The notes under the pieces: model-generated
Database searches by the model: none
Told to the model about the DNA's origin: nothing
Seen by the model: the letters and a program-made list of their open reading frames with translations, nothing else
Made by a program: the position numbers and the translations under genes
Shown: positions 27,269-41,363 of the stretch, in pieces
Layout: every line of letters begins with the position of its first letter
How positions within the stretch are numbered: the stretch's first letter is position 1
Origin: Bombus terrestris
Lineage: Eukaryota > Arthropoda > Insecta > Hymenoptera > Apidae
Direction: 5' to 3'
Length of the DNA: 64,000 bases
NCBI RefSeq assembly: GCF_910591885.1
Contig: NW_025963555.1
Span: 3,968,001-4,032,000 of the forward strand

Positions 27269-30200
27269 CGTAGTAGTACTTAACGTTATACGTTACTGCG
27301 TAGTAGTACATAACGTTATACGTCATATAGTAGTACAATATAACGTTATACGTTATAACGCAGCAGTACACAACGTTATACGTTATAACGTAGTAGCACA
27401 TAACGTTATACGTTACTACGTAGTAGTACATAACGTCAAATGTCACATAGTGATACAATGTAACGTTATACGTTATAATGTAGAAGTACAAAACGTTATA
27501 CGTTATAACGTTGTAGTACATAACGTCAAACGTCACATAGTGATACAGTATAACGTTATACGTTATAATGTAGAAGTACAAAACGTTATACTTTATAACG
27601 TAGTAGTACATAACGTCAAACGTCACATAGTGATACAGTATAACGTTATACGTTATAACGTAGAAGTACAAAACGTTATACGTTATAACGTAGTAGTACT
27701 TAACGTTATACGTCATATAGTGATACAATGTAACGTTATACGTTATAATGTAGAAGTACAAAACGTTATACGTTATAACGTAGTAGTACATAACGTGAAA
27801 CGTCACACAGTGATGCAATATAACGTCATACGTTATAACGTAGAAGTACATAAAGTTATCCGGTATAACGTAGTAACACATAACGTTATACTTTACTACG
27901 TAGTATTACATAACGTCAAACGTCACATAGTGATACAATGTAACGTTATACGTTATAACGTAGAAGTACAAAACTTTATACGTTATAACGTAGTAGTACA
28001 CAACGTTATACGTTATAACGTAGTAGTACTTAACGTTATACGTTACTGCGTAGTAGTACATAACGTTATACGTCATATAGTAGTACAATATAACGTTATA
28101 CGTTATAACGTAGCAGTACATAACGTTATACGGTATAACGTAGTAGCACATAACGTTATACGTTACTACGTAGTAGTACATGACGTCAAACGTCAGATAG
28201 TGTTACAATGTAACGTTATACGTTATAATGTAGAAGTACAAAACGTTATACGTTATAACGTGGTAGTACATAACGTCAAACGTCACATAGTGATACAGTA
28301 TAACGTTATACGTTATAATGTAGAAGTTCAAAACGTTATACGTTATAACGTAGTAGTACATAACGTCAAACGTCACATAGTGATACAGTATAACGTTATA
28401 CGTTATAACGTAGCAGTACATAACGTTATGCGGTATAACGTAGTAGCACATAACGTTATACGTTACTACGTAGTAGTACATAACGTCAAACGTCACATAG
28501 TGATACAATGTAACGTTATACGTTATAATGTAGAAGTACAAAACGTTATACGTTATAACGTAGTAGTACATAACGTAGAACGTCACATGGTGATACAGTA
28601 TAACGTTATACGTTATAATGTAGAAGTACAAAACGTTATACTTTATAACGTAGTAGTACATAACGTCAAACGTCACATAGTGATACAGTATAACGTTATA
28701 CGTTATAACGTAGAAGTACAAAACGTTATACGTTATAACGTAGTAGTACTTAACGTTATACGTCATATAGTGATACAATGTAACGTTATACGTTATAACG
28801 TAGCAGTACACAACGTTATACGGTATAACGTAGTAGCACATAACGTTATACGTTACTACGTAGTAGCACATAACGTCAAACGTCACATAGTGATACAATG
28901 TAACGTTATACGTTATAATGTAGAAGTACAAAACGTTATACGTTATAACGTAATAGTACATATCTATATACGTCATATAGTGATGCAATATAATGTCATA
29001 CGTTATAACGTAGAAGTACATAAAGTTATCCGGTATAACGTAGTAACACATAACGTTATACTTTACTACGTAGAATTACATAACGTCAAACGTCACATAG
29101 TGATACAATGTAACGTTATACGTTATAATGTAGAAGTACAAAACGTTGTACGTTATAACGTAGTAGTACATAATGTCAAACGTCACATAGTGATACAATA
29201 TAACGTTATACGTTATAACGTAGAAGTACATAACGTTATACGTTATAACTTAGTAGTATATAACGTTATACGTTATAACGTAGTAGTACATAACGTCAAA
29301 CGTCACCTAGTGATACAATATAACGTTATACGTTATAACGTAGTTGTACATAACGTTATACGTTACTACGTAGTATTACATAACGTCAAACGTCACATAG
29401 TGATACAATGTAACGTTATACGTTATAATGTAGAAGTACAAAACGTTATACGTTATAACGTAGTAGTACATAACGTCAAACGTCACATAGTGATACAGTA
29501 TAACGTTATACGTTATAACGTAGAAGTACAAAACGTTATACGTTATAACGTAGTAGTACTTAACGTTATACGTTACTGCGTAGTAGTACATAACGTTATA
29601 CGTCATATAGTAGTACAATATAACGTTATACGTTATAACGCAGCAGTACACAACGTTATACGTTATAACGTAGTAGCACATAACGTTATACGTTACTACG
29701 TAGTAGTACATAACGTCAAACGTCACATAGTGATACAATGTAACGTTATACGTTATAATGTAGAAGTACAAAACGTTATACGTTATAACGTAGTAGTACA
29801 TAACGTCAAACGTCACATAGTGATACAGTATAGCGTTATACGTTATAATGTAGAAGTACAAAACGTTATACTTTATAACGTAGTAGTACATAACGTCAAA
29901 CGTCACATAGTGATACAGTATAACGTTATACGTTATAACGTAGAAGTACAAAACGTTATACGTTATAACGTAGTAGTACTTAACGTTATACGTCATATAG
30001 TGATACAATGTAACGTTATACGTTATAATGTAGAAGTACAAAACGTTATACGTTATAACGTAGTAGTACATAACGTGAAACGTCACACAGTGATGCAATA
30101 TAACGTCATACGTTATAACGTAGAAGTACATAAAGTTATCCGGTATAACGTAGTAACACATAACGTTATACTTTACTACGTAGTATTACATAACGTCAAA

Positions 30201-33200
30201 CGTCACATAGTGATACAATGTAACGTTATACGTTATAATGTAGAAGTACAAAACGTTGTACGTTATAACGTAGTAGTACATAATGTCAAACGTCACATAG
30301 TGATACAGCATAACGTTATACGTTATAACGTAGAAGTACAAAACTTTATACGTTATAACGTAGTAGTACAAAACGTTATACGTTATAACGTAGTAGTACT
30401 TAACGTTATACGTTACTGCGTAGTAGTACATAACGTTATACGTCATATAGTAGTACAATATAACGTTATACGTTATAACGTAGCAGTACATAACGTTATA
30501 CGGTATAACGTAGTAGCACATAACGTTATACGTTACTACGTAGTAGTACATGACGTCAAACGTCAGATAGTGTTACAATGTAACGTTATACGTTATAATG
30601 TAGAAGTACAAAACGTTATACGTTATAACGTAGTAGTACATAACGTCAAACGTCACATAGTGATACAGTATAACGTTATACGTTATAACGTAGAAGTACA
30701 AAACGTTATACGTTATAACGTAGTAGTACATAACGTCAAACGTCACATAGTGATACAGTATAACGTTATACGTTATAACGTAGCAGTACATAACGTTATG
30801 CGGTATAACGTAGTAGCACATAACGTTATACGTTACTACGTAGTAGTACATAACGTCAAACGTCACATAGTGATACAATGTAACGTTATACGTTATAATG
30901 TAGAAGTACAAAACGTTTTACGTTATAACGTAGTAGTACATAACGTAGAACGTCACATGGTGATACAGTATAACGTTATACGTTATAATGTAGAAGTACA
31001 AAACGTTATACTTTATAACGTAGTAGTACATAACGTCAAACGTCACATAGTGATACAGTATAACGTTATACGTTATAACGTAGAAGTACAAAACGTTATA
31101 CGTCATAACGTAGTAGTACTTAACGTTATACGTCATATAGTGATACAATGTAACGTTATACGTTATAACGTAGCAGTACACAACGTTATACGGTATAACG
31201 TAGTAGCACATAACGTTATACGTTACTACGTAGTAGCACATAACCTCAAACGTCACATAGTGATACAATGTAACGTTATACGTTATAATGTAGAAGTACA
31301 AAACGTTATACGTTATAACGTAATAGTACATATCTATATACGTCATATAGTGATGCAATATAATGTCATACGATATAACGTAGAAGTACATAAAGTTATC
31401 CGGTATAACGTAGTAACACATAACGTTATACTTTACTACGCAGTATTACATAACGTCAAACGTCACATAGTGATACAATGTAACGTTATACGTTATAATG
31501 TAGAAGTACAAAACGTTGTACGTTATAACGTAGTAGTACATAATGTCAAACGTCACATAGTGATACAGCATAACGTTATACGTTATAACGTAGAAGTACA
31601 AAACTTTATACGTTATAACGTAGTAGTACACAACGTTATACGTTATAACGTAGTAGTACTTAACGTTATACGTTACTGCGTAGTAGTACATAACGTTATA
31701 CGTCATATAGTAGTACAATATAACGTTATACGTTATAACGTAGCAGTACATAACGTTATACGGTATAACGTAGTAGCACATAACGTTATACGTTACTACG
31801 TAGTAGTACATGACGTCAAACGTCAGATAGTGTTACAATGTAACGTTATACGTTATAATGTAGAAGTACAAAACGTTATACGTTATAACGTAGTAGTACA
31901 TAACGTCAAACGTCACATAGTGATACAGTATAACGTTATACGTTATAATGTAGAAGTACAAAACGTTATACGTTATAACGTAGTAGTACATAACGTCAAA
32001 CGTCACATAGTGATACAGTATAACGTTATACGTTATAACGTAGCAGTACATAACGTTATGCGGTATAACGTAGTAGCACATAACGTTATACGTTACTACG
32101 TAGTAGTACATAACGTCAAACGTCACATAGTGATACAATGTAACGTTATACGTTATAATGTAGAAGTACAAAACGTTATACGTTATAACGTAGTAGTACA
32201 TAACGTAGAACGTCACATGGTGATACAGTATAACGTTATACGTTATAATGTAGAAGTACAAAACGTTATACTTTATAACGTAGTAGTACATAACGTCAAA
32301 CGTCACATAGTGATACAGTATAACGTTATACGTTATAACGTAGAAGTACAAAACGTTATACGTTATAACGTAGTAGTACTTAACGTTATACGTCATATAG
32401 TGATACAATGTAACGTTATACGTTATAACGTAGCAGTACACAACGTTATACGGTATAACGTAGTAGCACATAACGTTATACGTTACTACGTAGTAGCACA
32501 TAACGTCAAACGTCACATAGTGATACAATGTAACGTTATACGTTATAATGTAGAAGTACAAAACGTTATACGTTATAACGTAATAGTACATATCTATATA
32601 CGTCATATAGTGATGCAATATAATGTCATACGTTATAACGTAGAAGTACATAAAGTTATCCGGTATAACGTAGTAACACATAACGTTATACTTTACTACG
32701 TAGAATTACATAACGTCAAACGTCACATAGTGATACAATGTAACGTTATACGTTATAATGTAGAAGTACAAAACGTTGTACGTTATAACGTAGTAGTACA
32801 TAATGTCAAACGTCACATAGTGATACAATATAACGTTATACGTTATAACGTAGAAGTACATAACGTTATACGTTATAACTTAGTAGTATATAACGTTATA
32901 CGTTATAACGTAGTAGTACATAACGTCAAACGTCACCTAGTGATACAATATAACGTTATACGTTATAACGTAGTTGTACATAACGTTATACGTTACTACG
33001 TAGTATTACATAACGTCAAACGTCACATAGTGATACAATGTAACGTTATACGTTATAATGTAGAAGTACAAAACGTTATACGTTATAACGTAGTAGTACA
33101 TAACGTCAAACGTCACATAGTGATACAGTATAACGTTATACGTTATAACGTAGAAGTACAAAACGTTATACGTTATAACGTAGTAGTACTTAACGTTATA

Positions 33201-34018
33201 CGTTACTGCGTAGTAGTACATAACGTTATACGTCATATAGTAGTACAATATAACGTTATACGTTATAACGCAGCAGTACACAACGTTATACGTTATAACG
33301 TAGTAGCACATAACGTTATACGTTACTACGTAGTAGTACATAACGTCAAACGTCACATAGTGATACAATGTAACGTTATACGTTATAATGTAGAAGTACA
33401 AAACGTTATACGTTATAACGTAGTAGTACATAACGTCAAACGTCACATAGTGATACAGTATAACGTTATACGTTATAATGTAGAAGTACAAAACGTTATA
33501 CTTTATAACGTAGTAGTACATAACGTCAAACGTCACATAGTGATACAGTATAACGTTATACGTTATAACGTAGAAGTACAAAACGTTATACGTTATAACG
33601 TAGTAGTACTTAACGTTATACGTCATATAGTGATACAATGTAACGTTATACGTTATAATGTAGAAGTACAAAACGTTATACGTTATAACGTAGTAGTACA
33701 TAACGTGAAACGTCACACAGTGATGCAATATAACGTCATACGTTATAACGTAGAAGTACATAAAGTTATCCGGTATAACGTAGTAACACATAACGTTATA
33801 CTTTACTACGTAGCATTACATAACGTCAAACGTCACATAGTGATACAATGTAACGTTATACGTTATAATGTAGAAGTACAAAACGTTGTACGTTATAACG
33901 TAGTAGTACATAATGTCAAACGTCACATAGTGATACAGCATAACGTTATACGTTATAACGTAGAAGTACAAAACTTTATACGTTATAACGTAGTAGTACA
34001 AAACGTTATACGTTATAA
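27269..34018. repeat. 225-mer block (6,750 bp), tandem copy 2
   Basis: Second copy of the large block. Homology continues about 90 bp past the second copy, to 34,110, where TAGCAGTACATAACG replaces the CAGCAGTACACAACG found at 27,361. This gives the approximate exchange point. The small number of differences means it is one of the youngest events visible in the window. Confidence 0.92.
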
Positions 34019-37000
34019 CGTAGTAGTACTTAACGTTATACGTTACTGCGTAGTAGTACATAACGTTATACGTCATATAGTAGTACAATATAACGTTATA
34101 CGTTATAACGTAGCAGTACATAACGTTATACGGTATAACGTAGTAGCACATAACGTTATACGTTACTACGTAGTAGTACATGACGTCAAACGTCAGATAG
34201 TGTTACAATGTAACGTTATACGTTATAATGTAGAAGTACAAAACGTTATACGTTATAACGTAGTAATACATAACGTCAAACGTCACATAGTGATAAAGTA
34301 TAACGTTATACGTTATAATGTAGAAGTACAAAACGTTATACGTTATAACGTAGTAGTACATAACGTCAAACGTCACATAGTGATACAGTATAACGTTATA
34401 CGTTATAACGTAGCAGTACATAACGTTATGCGGTATAACGTAGTAGCACATAACGTTATACGTTACTACGTAGTAGTACATAACGTCAAACGTCACATAG
34501 TGATACAATGTAACGTTATACGTTATAATGTAGAAGTACAAAACGTTATACGTTATAACGTAGTAGTACATAACGTAGAACGTCACATGGTGATACAGTA
34601 TAACGTTATACGTTATAATGTAGAAGTACAAAACGTTATACTTTATAACGTAGTAGTACATAACGTCAAACGTCACATAGTGATACAGTATAACGTTATA
34701 CGTTATAACGTAGAAGTACAAAACGTTATACGTTATAACGTAGTAGTACTTAACGTTATACGTCATATAGTGATACAATGTAACGTTATACGTTATAACG
34801 TAGCAGTACACAACGTTATACGGTATAACGTAGTAGCACATAACGTTATACGTTACTACGTAGTAGCACATAACGTCAAACGTCACATAGTGATACAATG
34901 TAACGTTATACGTTATAATGTAGAAGTACAAAACGTTATACGTTATAACGTAGTAGTACATAATGTCAAACGTCACATAGTGATACAGTATAACGTTATA
35001 CGTTATAACGTAGAAGTACAAAACTTTATACGTTATAACGTGGTAGTACTTAACGTTATACGTTACTGCGCAGTAGTACATAACGTCAAACGTCACATAG
35101 TGATACAATGTAACGTTATACGTTATAATGTAGAAGTACAAAACGTTATACGTTATAACGTAGTAGTACATAACGTCAAACGTCACATAGTGATGCAGTA
35201 TAGCGTTATACGTTATAATGTAGAAGTACAAAACGTTATACGTTATAACGTAGTAGTACATAACGTCAAACGTCACATAGTGATACAGTATAGCGTTATA
35301 CGTTATAATGTAGAAGTACAAAACGTTATACGTTATAACGTAGTAGTACATAACGTTATACGTCATATAGTAGTACAATATAACGTTATACGTTATAACG
35401 TTGCAGTACTCAACGTTATACGGTATAACGTAGTAGCACATAACGTTATACGTTACTACGTAGTAGTACATAACGTCAAACGTCACATAGTGATACAATG
35501 TAACGTTATACGTTATAATGTAGAAGTACAAAACGTTATACGTTATAACGTAGTAGTACATAACGTAGAACGTCACATGGTGATACAGTATAACGTTATA
35601 CGTTATAATGTAGAAGTACAAAACGTTATACTTTATAACGTAGTAGTACATAACGTCAAACGTCACATAGTGATACAGTATAACGTTATACGTTATAACG
35701 TAGAAGTACAAAACGTTATACGTTATAACGTAGTAGTACTTAACGTTATACGTCATATAGTGATACAATGTAACGTTATACGTTATAATGTAGAAGTACA
35801 AAACGTTATACGTTATAACGTACTAGTACATAACGTAATCCGGTATAACGTAATAGTACATATCTATATACGTCATATGGTGATGCAATATAACGTCATA
35901 CGTTATAACGTAGTAGTACATAACGTTATACGTCATATAGTAGTACAATATAACGTTATACGTTATAACGTAGCAGTACATAACGTTATACGGTATAACG
36001 TAGTAGCACATAACGTTATACGTTACTGCGTAGTAGTTCATAACGTCAAACCTCACATAGTGATACAGTGTAACGTTATACGTTATAATGTAGAAGTACA
36101 AAACGTTATACGTTATAACGTAGTAGTACAAAACGTTATACGTTATAACGTAGTAGTACTTAACGTTATACGTTACTGCGTAGTAGTACATAACGTTATA
36201 CGTCATATAGTAGTACAATATAACGTTATACGTTATAACGTAGCAGTACATAACGTTATACGGTATAACGTAGTAGCACATAACGTTATACGTTACTACG
36301 TAGTAGTACATGACGTCAAACGTCAGATAGTGTTACAATGTAACGTTATACGTTATAATGTAGAAGTACAAAACGTTATACGTTATAACGTAGTAGTACA
36401 TAACGTCAAACGTCACATAGTGATACAGTATAACGTTATACGTTATAATGTAGAAGTACAAAACGTTATACGTTATAACGTAGTAGTACATAACGTCAAA
36501 CGTCACATAGTGATACAGTATAACGTTATACGTTATAACGTAGCAGTACATAACGTTATGCGGTATAACGTAGTAGCACATAACGTTATACGTTACTACG
36601 TAGTAGTACATAACGTCAAACGTCACATAGTGATACAATGTAACGTTATACGTTATAATGTAGAAGTACAAAACGTTATACGTTATAACGTAGTAGTACA
36701 TAACGTAGAACGTCACATGGTGATACAGTATAACGTTATACGTTATAATGTAGAAGTACAAAACGTTATACTTTATAACGTAGTAGTACATAACGTCAAA
36801 CGTCACATAGTGATACAGTATAACGTTATACGTTATAACGTAGAAGTACAAAACGTTATACGTTATAACGTAGTAGTACTTAACGTTATACGTCATATAG
36901 TGATACAATGTAACGTTATACGTTATAACGTAGCAGTACACAACGTTATACGGTATAACGTAGTAGCACATAACGTTATACGTTACTACGTAGTAGCACA

Positions 37001-37798
37001 TAACGTCAAACGTCACATAGTGATACAATGTAACGTTATACGTTATAATGTAGAAGTACAAAACGTTATACGTTATAACGTAATAGTACATATCTATATA
37101 CGTCATATAGTGATGCAATATAATGTCATACGATATAACGTAGAAGTACATAAAGTTATCCGGTATAACGTAGTAACACATAACGTTATACTTTACTACG
37201 TAGTATTACATAACGTCAAACGTCACATAGTGATACAATGTAACGTTATACGTTATAATGTAGAAGTACAAAACGTTGTACGTTATAACGTAGTAGAACA
37301 TAATGTCAAACGTCACATAGTGATACAGCATAACGTTATACGTTATAACGTAGAAGTACAAAACTTTATACGTTATAACGTAGTAGTACACAACGTTATA
37401 CGTTATAACGTAGTAGTACTTAACGTTATACGTTACTGCGTAGTAGTACATAACGTTATACGTCATATAGTAGTACAATATAACGTTATACGTTATAACG
37501 TAGCAGTACATAACGTTATACGGTATAACGTAGTAGCACATAACGTTATACGTTACTACGTAGTAGTACATAACGTCAAACGTCACATAGTGATACAATG
37601 TAACGTTATACGTTATAATGTAGAAGTACAAAACGTTATACGTTATAACGTAGTAGTACATAACGTCAAGCGTCACATAGTGATACAGTATAACGTTATA
37701 CGTTATAACGTAGCAGTACATAACGTAATGCGGTATAACGTAGTAGCACATAACGTTATACGTTACTACGTAGTAGTACTTAACGTTATACGTTATAG

Positions 37799-37827
37799 GT
37801 AGTAGTACATAACGTCATACGTCCTAT
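37799..37827. repeat. 29-bp deletion monomer, copy 1
   Basis: The junction reads ATAGGTAGTAG instead of ATAACGTAGTAG, a net loss of 1 bp. It creates the TAG (37,800-37,802) that ends the 6,900-codon open frame. Unlike most other copies it is followed by AGTAGTACAATATAACG. Confidence 0.93.
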
Positions 37828-38097
37828 AGTAGTACAATATAACGTTATACGTTATAACGTAGCAGTACATAACGTTATACGGTATAACGTAGTAGCACAT
37901 AACGTTATACGTTACAACGTAGTAGTACATAACGTCATACGTCCTATAGTGATACAATGTAACGTTATACGTTATAACGTAGTAGTATATAACGTTATAC
38001 GTTATAACGTAGTAGTACATAACGTCAAACGTCACATAGTGATACAATATAACGTTATACGTTATATCGTAGAAGTACATAACGTTATACGTTATAA

Positions 38098-38125
38098 ACT
38101 AGTAGTGTAACGTCAAACGTCACAT
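38098..38125. repeat. 28-bp deletion monomer, copy 2
   Basis: Same 2-bp deletion and same flanks as 17,071-17,098. Homology around the two copies runs from about 16,801-17,230 to 37,828-38,257. Confidence 0.95.
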
Positions 38126-38425
38126 AGTGATACAATATAACGTTATACGTTATAATGTAGAAGTACAAAACGTTATACGTTATAACGTAGTAGTACATAA
38201 CGTCAAACGTCACATAGTGATACAGTATAACGTTATACGTTATAACGTAGAAGTACAAAACGTTATACGTTATAACGTAGTAGTACATAACGTCAAGCGT
38301 CACATAGTGATACAGTATAACGTTATACGTTATAACGTAGCAGTACATAACGTAATGCGGTATAACGTAGTAGCACATAACGTTATACGTTACTACGTAG
38401 TAGTACTTAACGTTATACGTTATAG

Positions 38426-38454
38426 GTAGTAGTACATAACGTCATACGTCCTAT
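38426..38454. repeat. 29-bp deletion monomer, copy 2
   Basis: ATAGGTAGTAG junction, followed by AGTGATACAATG. It lies 328 bp after the start of the 28-bp monomer; the same 328-bp spacing recurs at 46,257/46,585 and 53,636/53,964. Confidence 0.93.
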
Positions 38455-39714
38455 AGTGATACAATGTAACGTTATACGTTATAATGTAGAAGTACAAAAC
38501 GTTATACGTTATAACGTAGTAGTACATATCGTTATCCGGTATAACGTAATAGTACATATCTATATACGTCATATAGTGATGCAATATAACGTCATACGTT
38601 ATAACGTAGAAGTACATAACGTTATACATTATAAAGTAGTATTACATAACGTTATACGTTACTACGTAGTAGTACATAACGTCAAACGTCACATAGTGAT
38701 ACAATATAACGTTATACGTTATATCGTAGAAGTACATAACGTTATACGTTATAAACTAGTAGTACATAACGTTATACGTTACAACGTAGTAGTACATAAC
38801 GTCAAACGTCACATAGTGATACAATATAACGTTATACGTTATATCGTAGAAGTACATAACGTTATACGTTATAAACTAGTAGTACTTAACGTTATACGTT
38901 ACTGCGCAGTAGTACATAACGTCAAACGTCACATAGTGATGCAGTATAGCGTTATACGTTATAATGTAGAAGTACAAAACGTTATACGTTATAACGTAGT
39001 AGTACATAACGTCAAACGTCACATAGTGATACAGTATAACGTTATACGTTATAACGTAGCAGTACATAACGTAATGCGGTATAACGTAGTAGCACATAAC
39101 GTTATACGTTACTACGTAGTAGTACATAACGTCAAACGTCACATAGTGATACAATGTAACGTTATACGTTATAATGTAGAAGTACAAAACGTTATACGTT
39201 ATAACGTAGTAGTACATAACGTCAAACGTCACATAGTGATACAGTATAGCGTTATACGTTATAATGTAGAAGTACAAAACGTTATACGTTACTGCGTAGT
39301 AGTACATAACGTTATACGTCATATAGTAGTACAATATAACGTTATACGTTATAACGTAGCAGTACATAACGTTATACGGTATAACGTAGTAGCACATAAC
39401 GTTATACGTTACTACGTAGTAGTACATAACGTCAAACGTCACATAGTGATACTATGTAACGTTATACGTTATAATGTAGAAGTACAAAACGTTATACGTT
39501 ATAACGTAGTAGTACATAACGTCAAACGTCACATAGTGATACAGTATAACGTTATACGTTATAACGTAGAAGTACAAAACGTTATACGTTATAACGTAGT
39601 AGTACATAACGTCAATCTTCACATAGTGATACTATATAGCGTTATACGTTATAACGTAGAAGTACAAAACGTTATACGTTATAACGTAGTAGTACTTAAC
39701 GTTATACGTTATAG

Positions 39715-39743
39715 GTAGTAGTACATATCGTCATACGTCCTAT
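39715..39743. repeat. 29-bp deletion monomer, copy 3
   Basis: ATAGGTAGTAG junction with a private CATATCGTCA inside the monomer. Its partner is 55,343-55,371, which has the same CATATCGTCA. Confidence 0.92.
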
Positions 39744-40103
39744 GGTGATACAATGTAACGTTATACGTTATAATGTAGAAGTACAAAACGTTATACGTTA
39801 TAACGTAGTAGTACATAACGTTATCCGGTATAACGTAATAGTACATATCTATATACGTCATATAGTGATGCAATATAACGTCATACGTTATAACGTAGAA
39901 GTACATAACGCTATACATTATAAAGTAGTAGTTCATAACGTTATACGTTACTACGTAGTAGTACATAACGTCATACGTCCTATAGTGATACAATGTAACG
40001 TTATACGTTATAACGTTGTAGTACTTAACGTTATACGTTACTGCGTAGTAGTACATAACGTTATACGTCACATAGTGATACAGTATAACGTTATACGCTT
40101 TAA

Positions 40104-41363
40104 TGTAGAAGTACAAAACGTTATACTTTATAACGTAGTAGTACATAACGTTAAACGTTACAACGTAGTAATACATAACGTCATACGTCCTATAGTGATA
40201 CAATGTAACTTTATACGTTATAACGTAGTATTATATAACGTTATACGTTATAACGTAGTAGTACATAACGTCAAACGTCACATAGTGATACAATATAACG
40301 TTATACTTTATAACGTAGAAGTACATAACGTTATACGTTATTAAGTAGTTGTACATAACGTTACACGTTACAACGTAGTAGTACATAACGTCATACGTTA
40401 TAAAGTAGTGGTACATAACGTTATACGTTATAGGGTAGTAGTACATAACGTTATACGTTATAAAGTAGTAGTACATAACGTCAAACGTCACATAGTGATA
40501 CAATATAACGTTATACGTTATATCGTAGAAGTACATAACGTTATACGTTATAAACTAGTAGTACATAACGTTATACGTTACAACGTAGTAGTACATAACG
40601 TCAAACGTCACATAGTGATACAATATAACGTTATACGTTATATCGTAGAAGTACATAACGTTATACGTTATAAACTAGTAGTACTTAACGTTATACGTTA
40701 CTGCGCAGTAGTACATAACGTCAAACGTCACATAGTGATACAATGTAACGTTATACGTTATAATGTAGAAGTACAAAACGTTATACGTTATAACGTAGTA
40801 GTACATAACGTCAAACGTCACATAGTGATACAGTATAGCGTTATACGTTATAATGTAGAAGTACAAAACGTTATACGTTATAACGTAGTAGTACATAACG
40901 TTATACGTCATATAGTAGTACAATATAACGTTATACGTTATAACGTAGCAGTACATAACGTTATACGGTATAACGTAGTAGCACATAACGTTATACGTTT
41001 CTACGTAGTAGTACATAACGTCAAACGTCACATAGTGATACAATGTAACGTTATACGTTATAATGTAGAAGTACAAAACGTTATACGTTATAACGTAATA
41101 GTACATATCTATATACGTCATATAGTGATGCAATATAACGTTATACGTTATAACGTAGCAGTACATAACGTTTAACGGTATAACGTAGTAGCACATAACG
41201 TTATACGTTGCTACGTAGTAGTACATGACGTCAAACGTCAGATAGTGATACAATATAACGTTATACGTTATAATGTAGAAGTACAAAACGTTATACGATA
41301 TAACGTAGTAGTACATAACGTCAAACGTCACATAGTGATACAGTATAACGTTATACGCTATAA
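40104..41363. repeat. 42-mer block (1,260 bp) in subarray III, copy 1
   Basis: Tandem with 41,364-42,623. Shared rare features are a TAACGTTAAACGTTACAACG run (40,147 and 41,407), CGTCCTATAG, AACGTTACACG (40,369 and 41,629) and paired ACTAGTAGTA monomers. This copy has ATAGGGTAGTAG at 40,430, where copy 2 keeps ATAACGTAGTAG at 41,690. Confidence 0.83.

Larger units (their letters stand above)
17099..37798. repeat. Satellite subarray II (6.75-kb duplication)
   Basis: This subarray has 690 monomers in unbroken 30-bp register between the first 28-bp and first 29-bp monomers. It contains the 6,750-bp tandem duplication and nested 1,260-bp HORs. No gene is seen. The register is intact for 20.7 kb, which is why the plus-strand frame stays open throughout. 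Confidence 0.9.
17100..37802 (+). other. 6,900-codon open frame, judged non-coding
   Basis: One plus-strand frame is open for 6,900 codons and reads as decapeptides of the type NVIRYNVVVH. It coincides with the stretch of unbroken register. Consensus codons in this frame are GTA GTA GTA CAT AAC GTT ATA CGT TAT AAC, of which only TAT is one substitution from a stop, so stops are rarely made. The minus-strand frame in the same codon register is also mostly open (YNVMYYYVIT type). There is no promoter, start context, intron signal or composition change at its ends. It ends at TAG in a 29-bp monomer. I read it as a consequence of a 30-bp period, not a gene; I give translation low probability. Confidence 0.85.

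Noticed and set aside
17100..37802. Giant protein gene of 6,900 residues (and long frames at 6,362-15,418, 48,655-53,340 and 42,478-46,269)
   Set aside because: The frames follow from a stop-free 30-bp repeat with a period divisible by 3. They are pure decapeptide repeats, have antisense frames open in the same codon register, start at arbitrary ATG variants and end at satellite variants.
40429..40442. Telomere-like GGG repeats
   Set aside because: AGGGTAG occurs as single isolated monomer variants, not as TTAGGG or TTAGG tracts.
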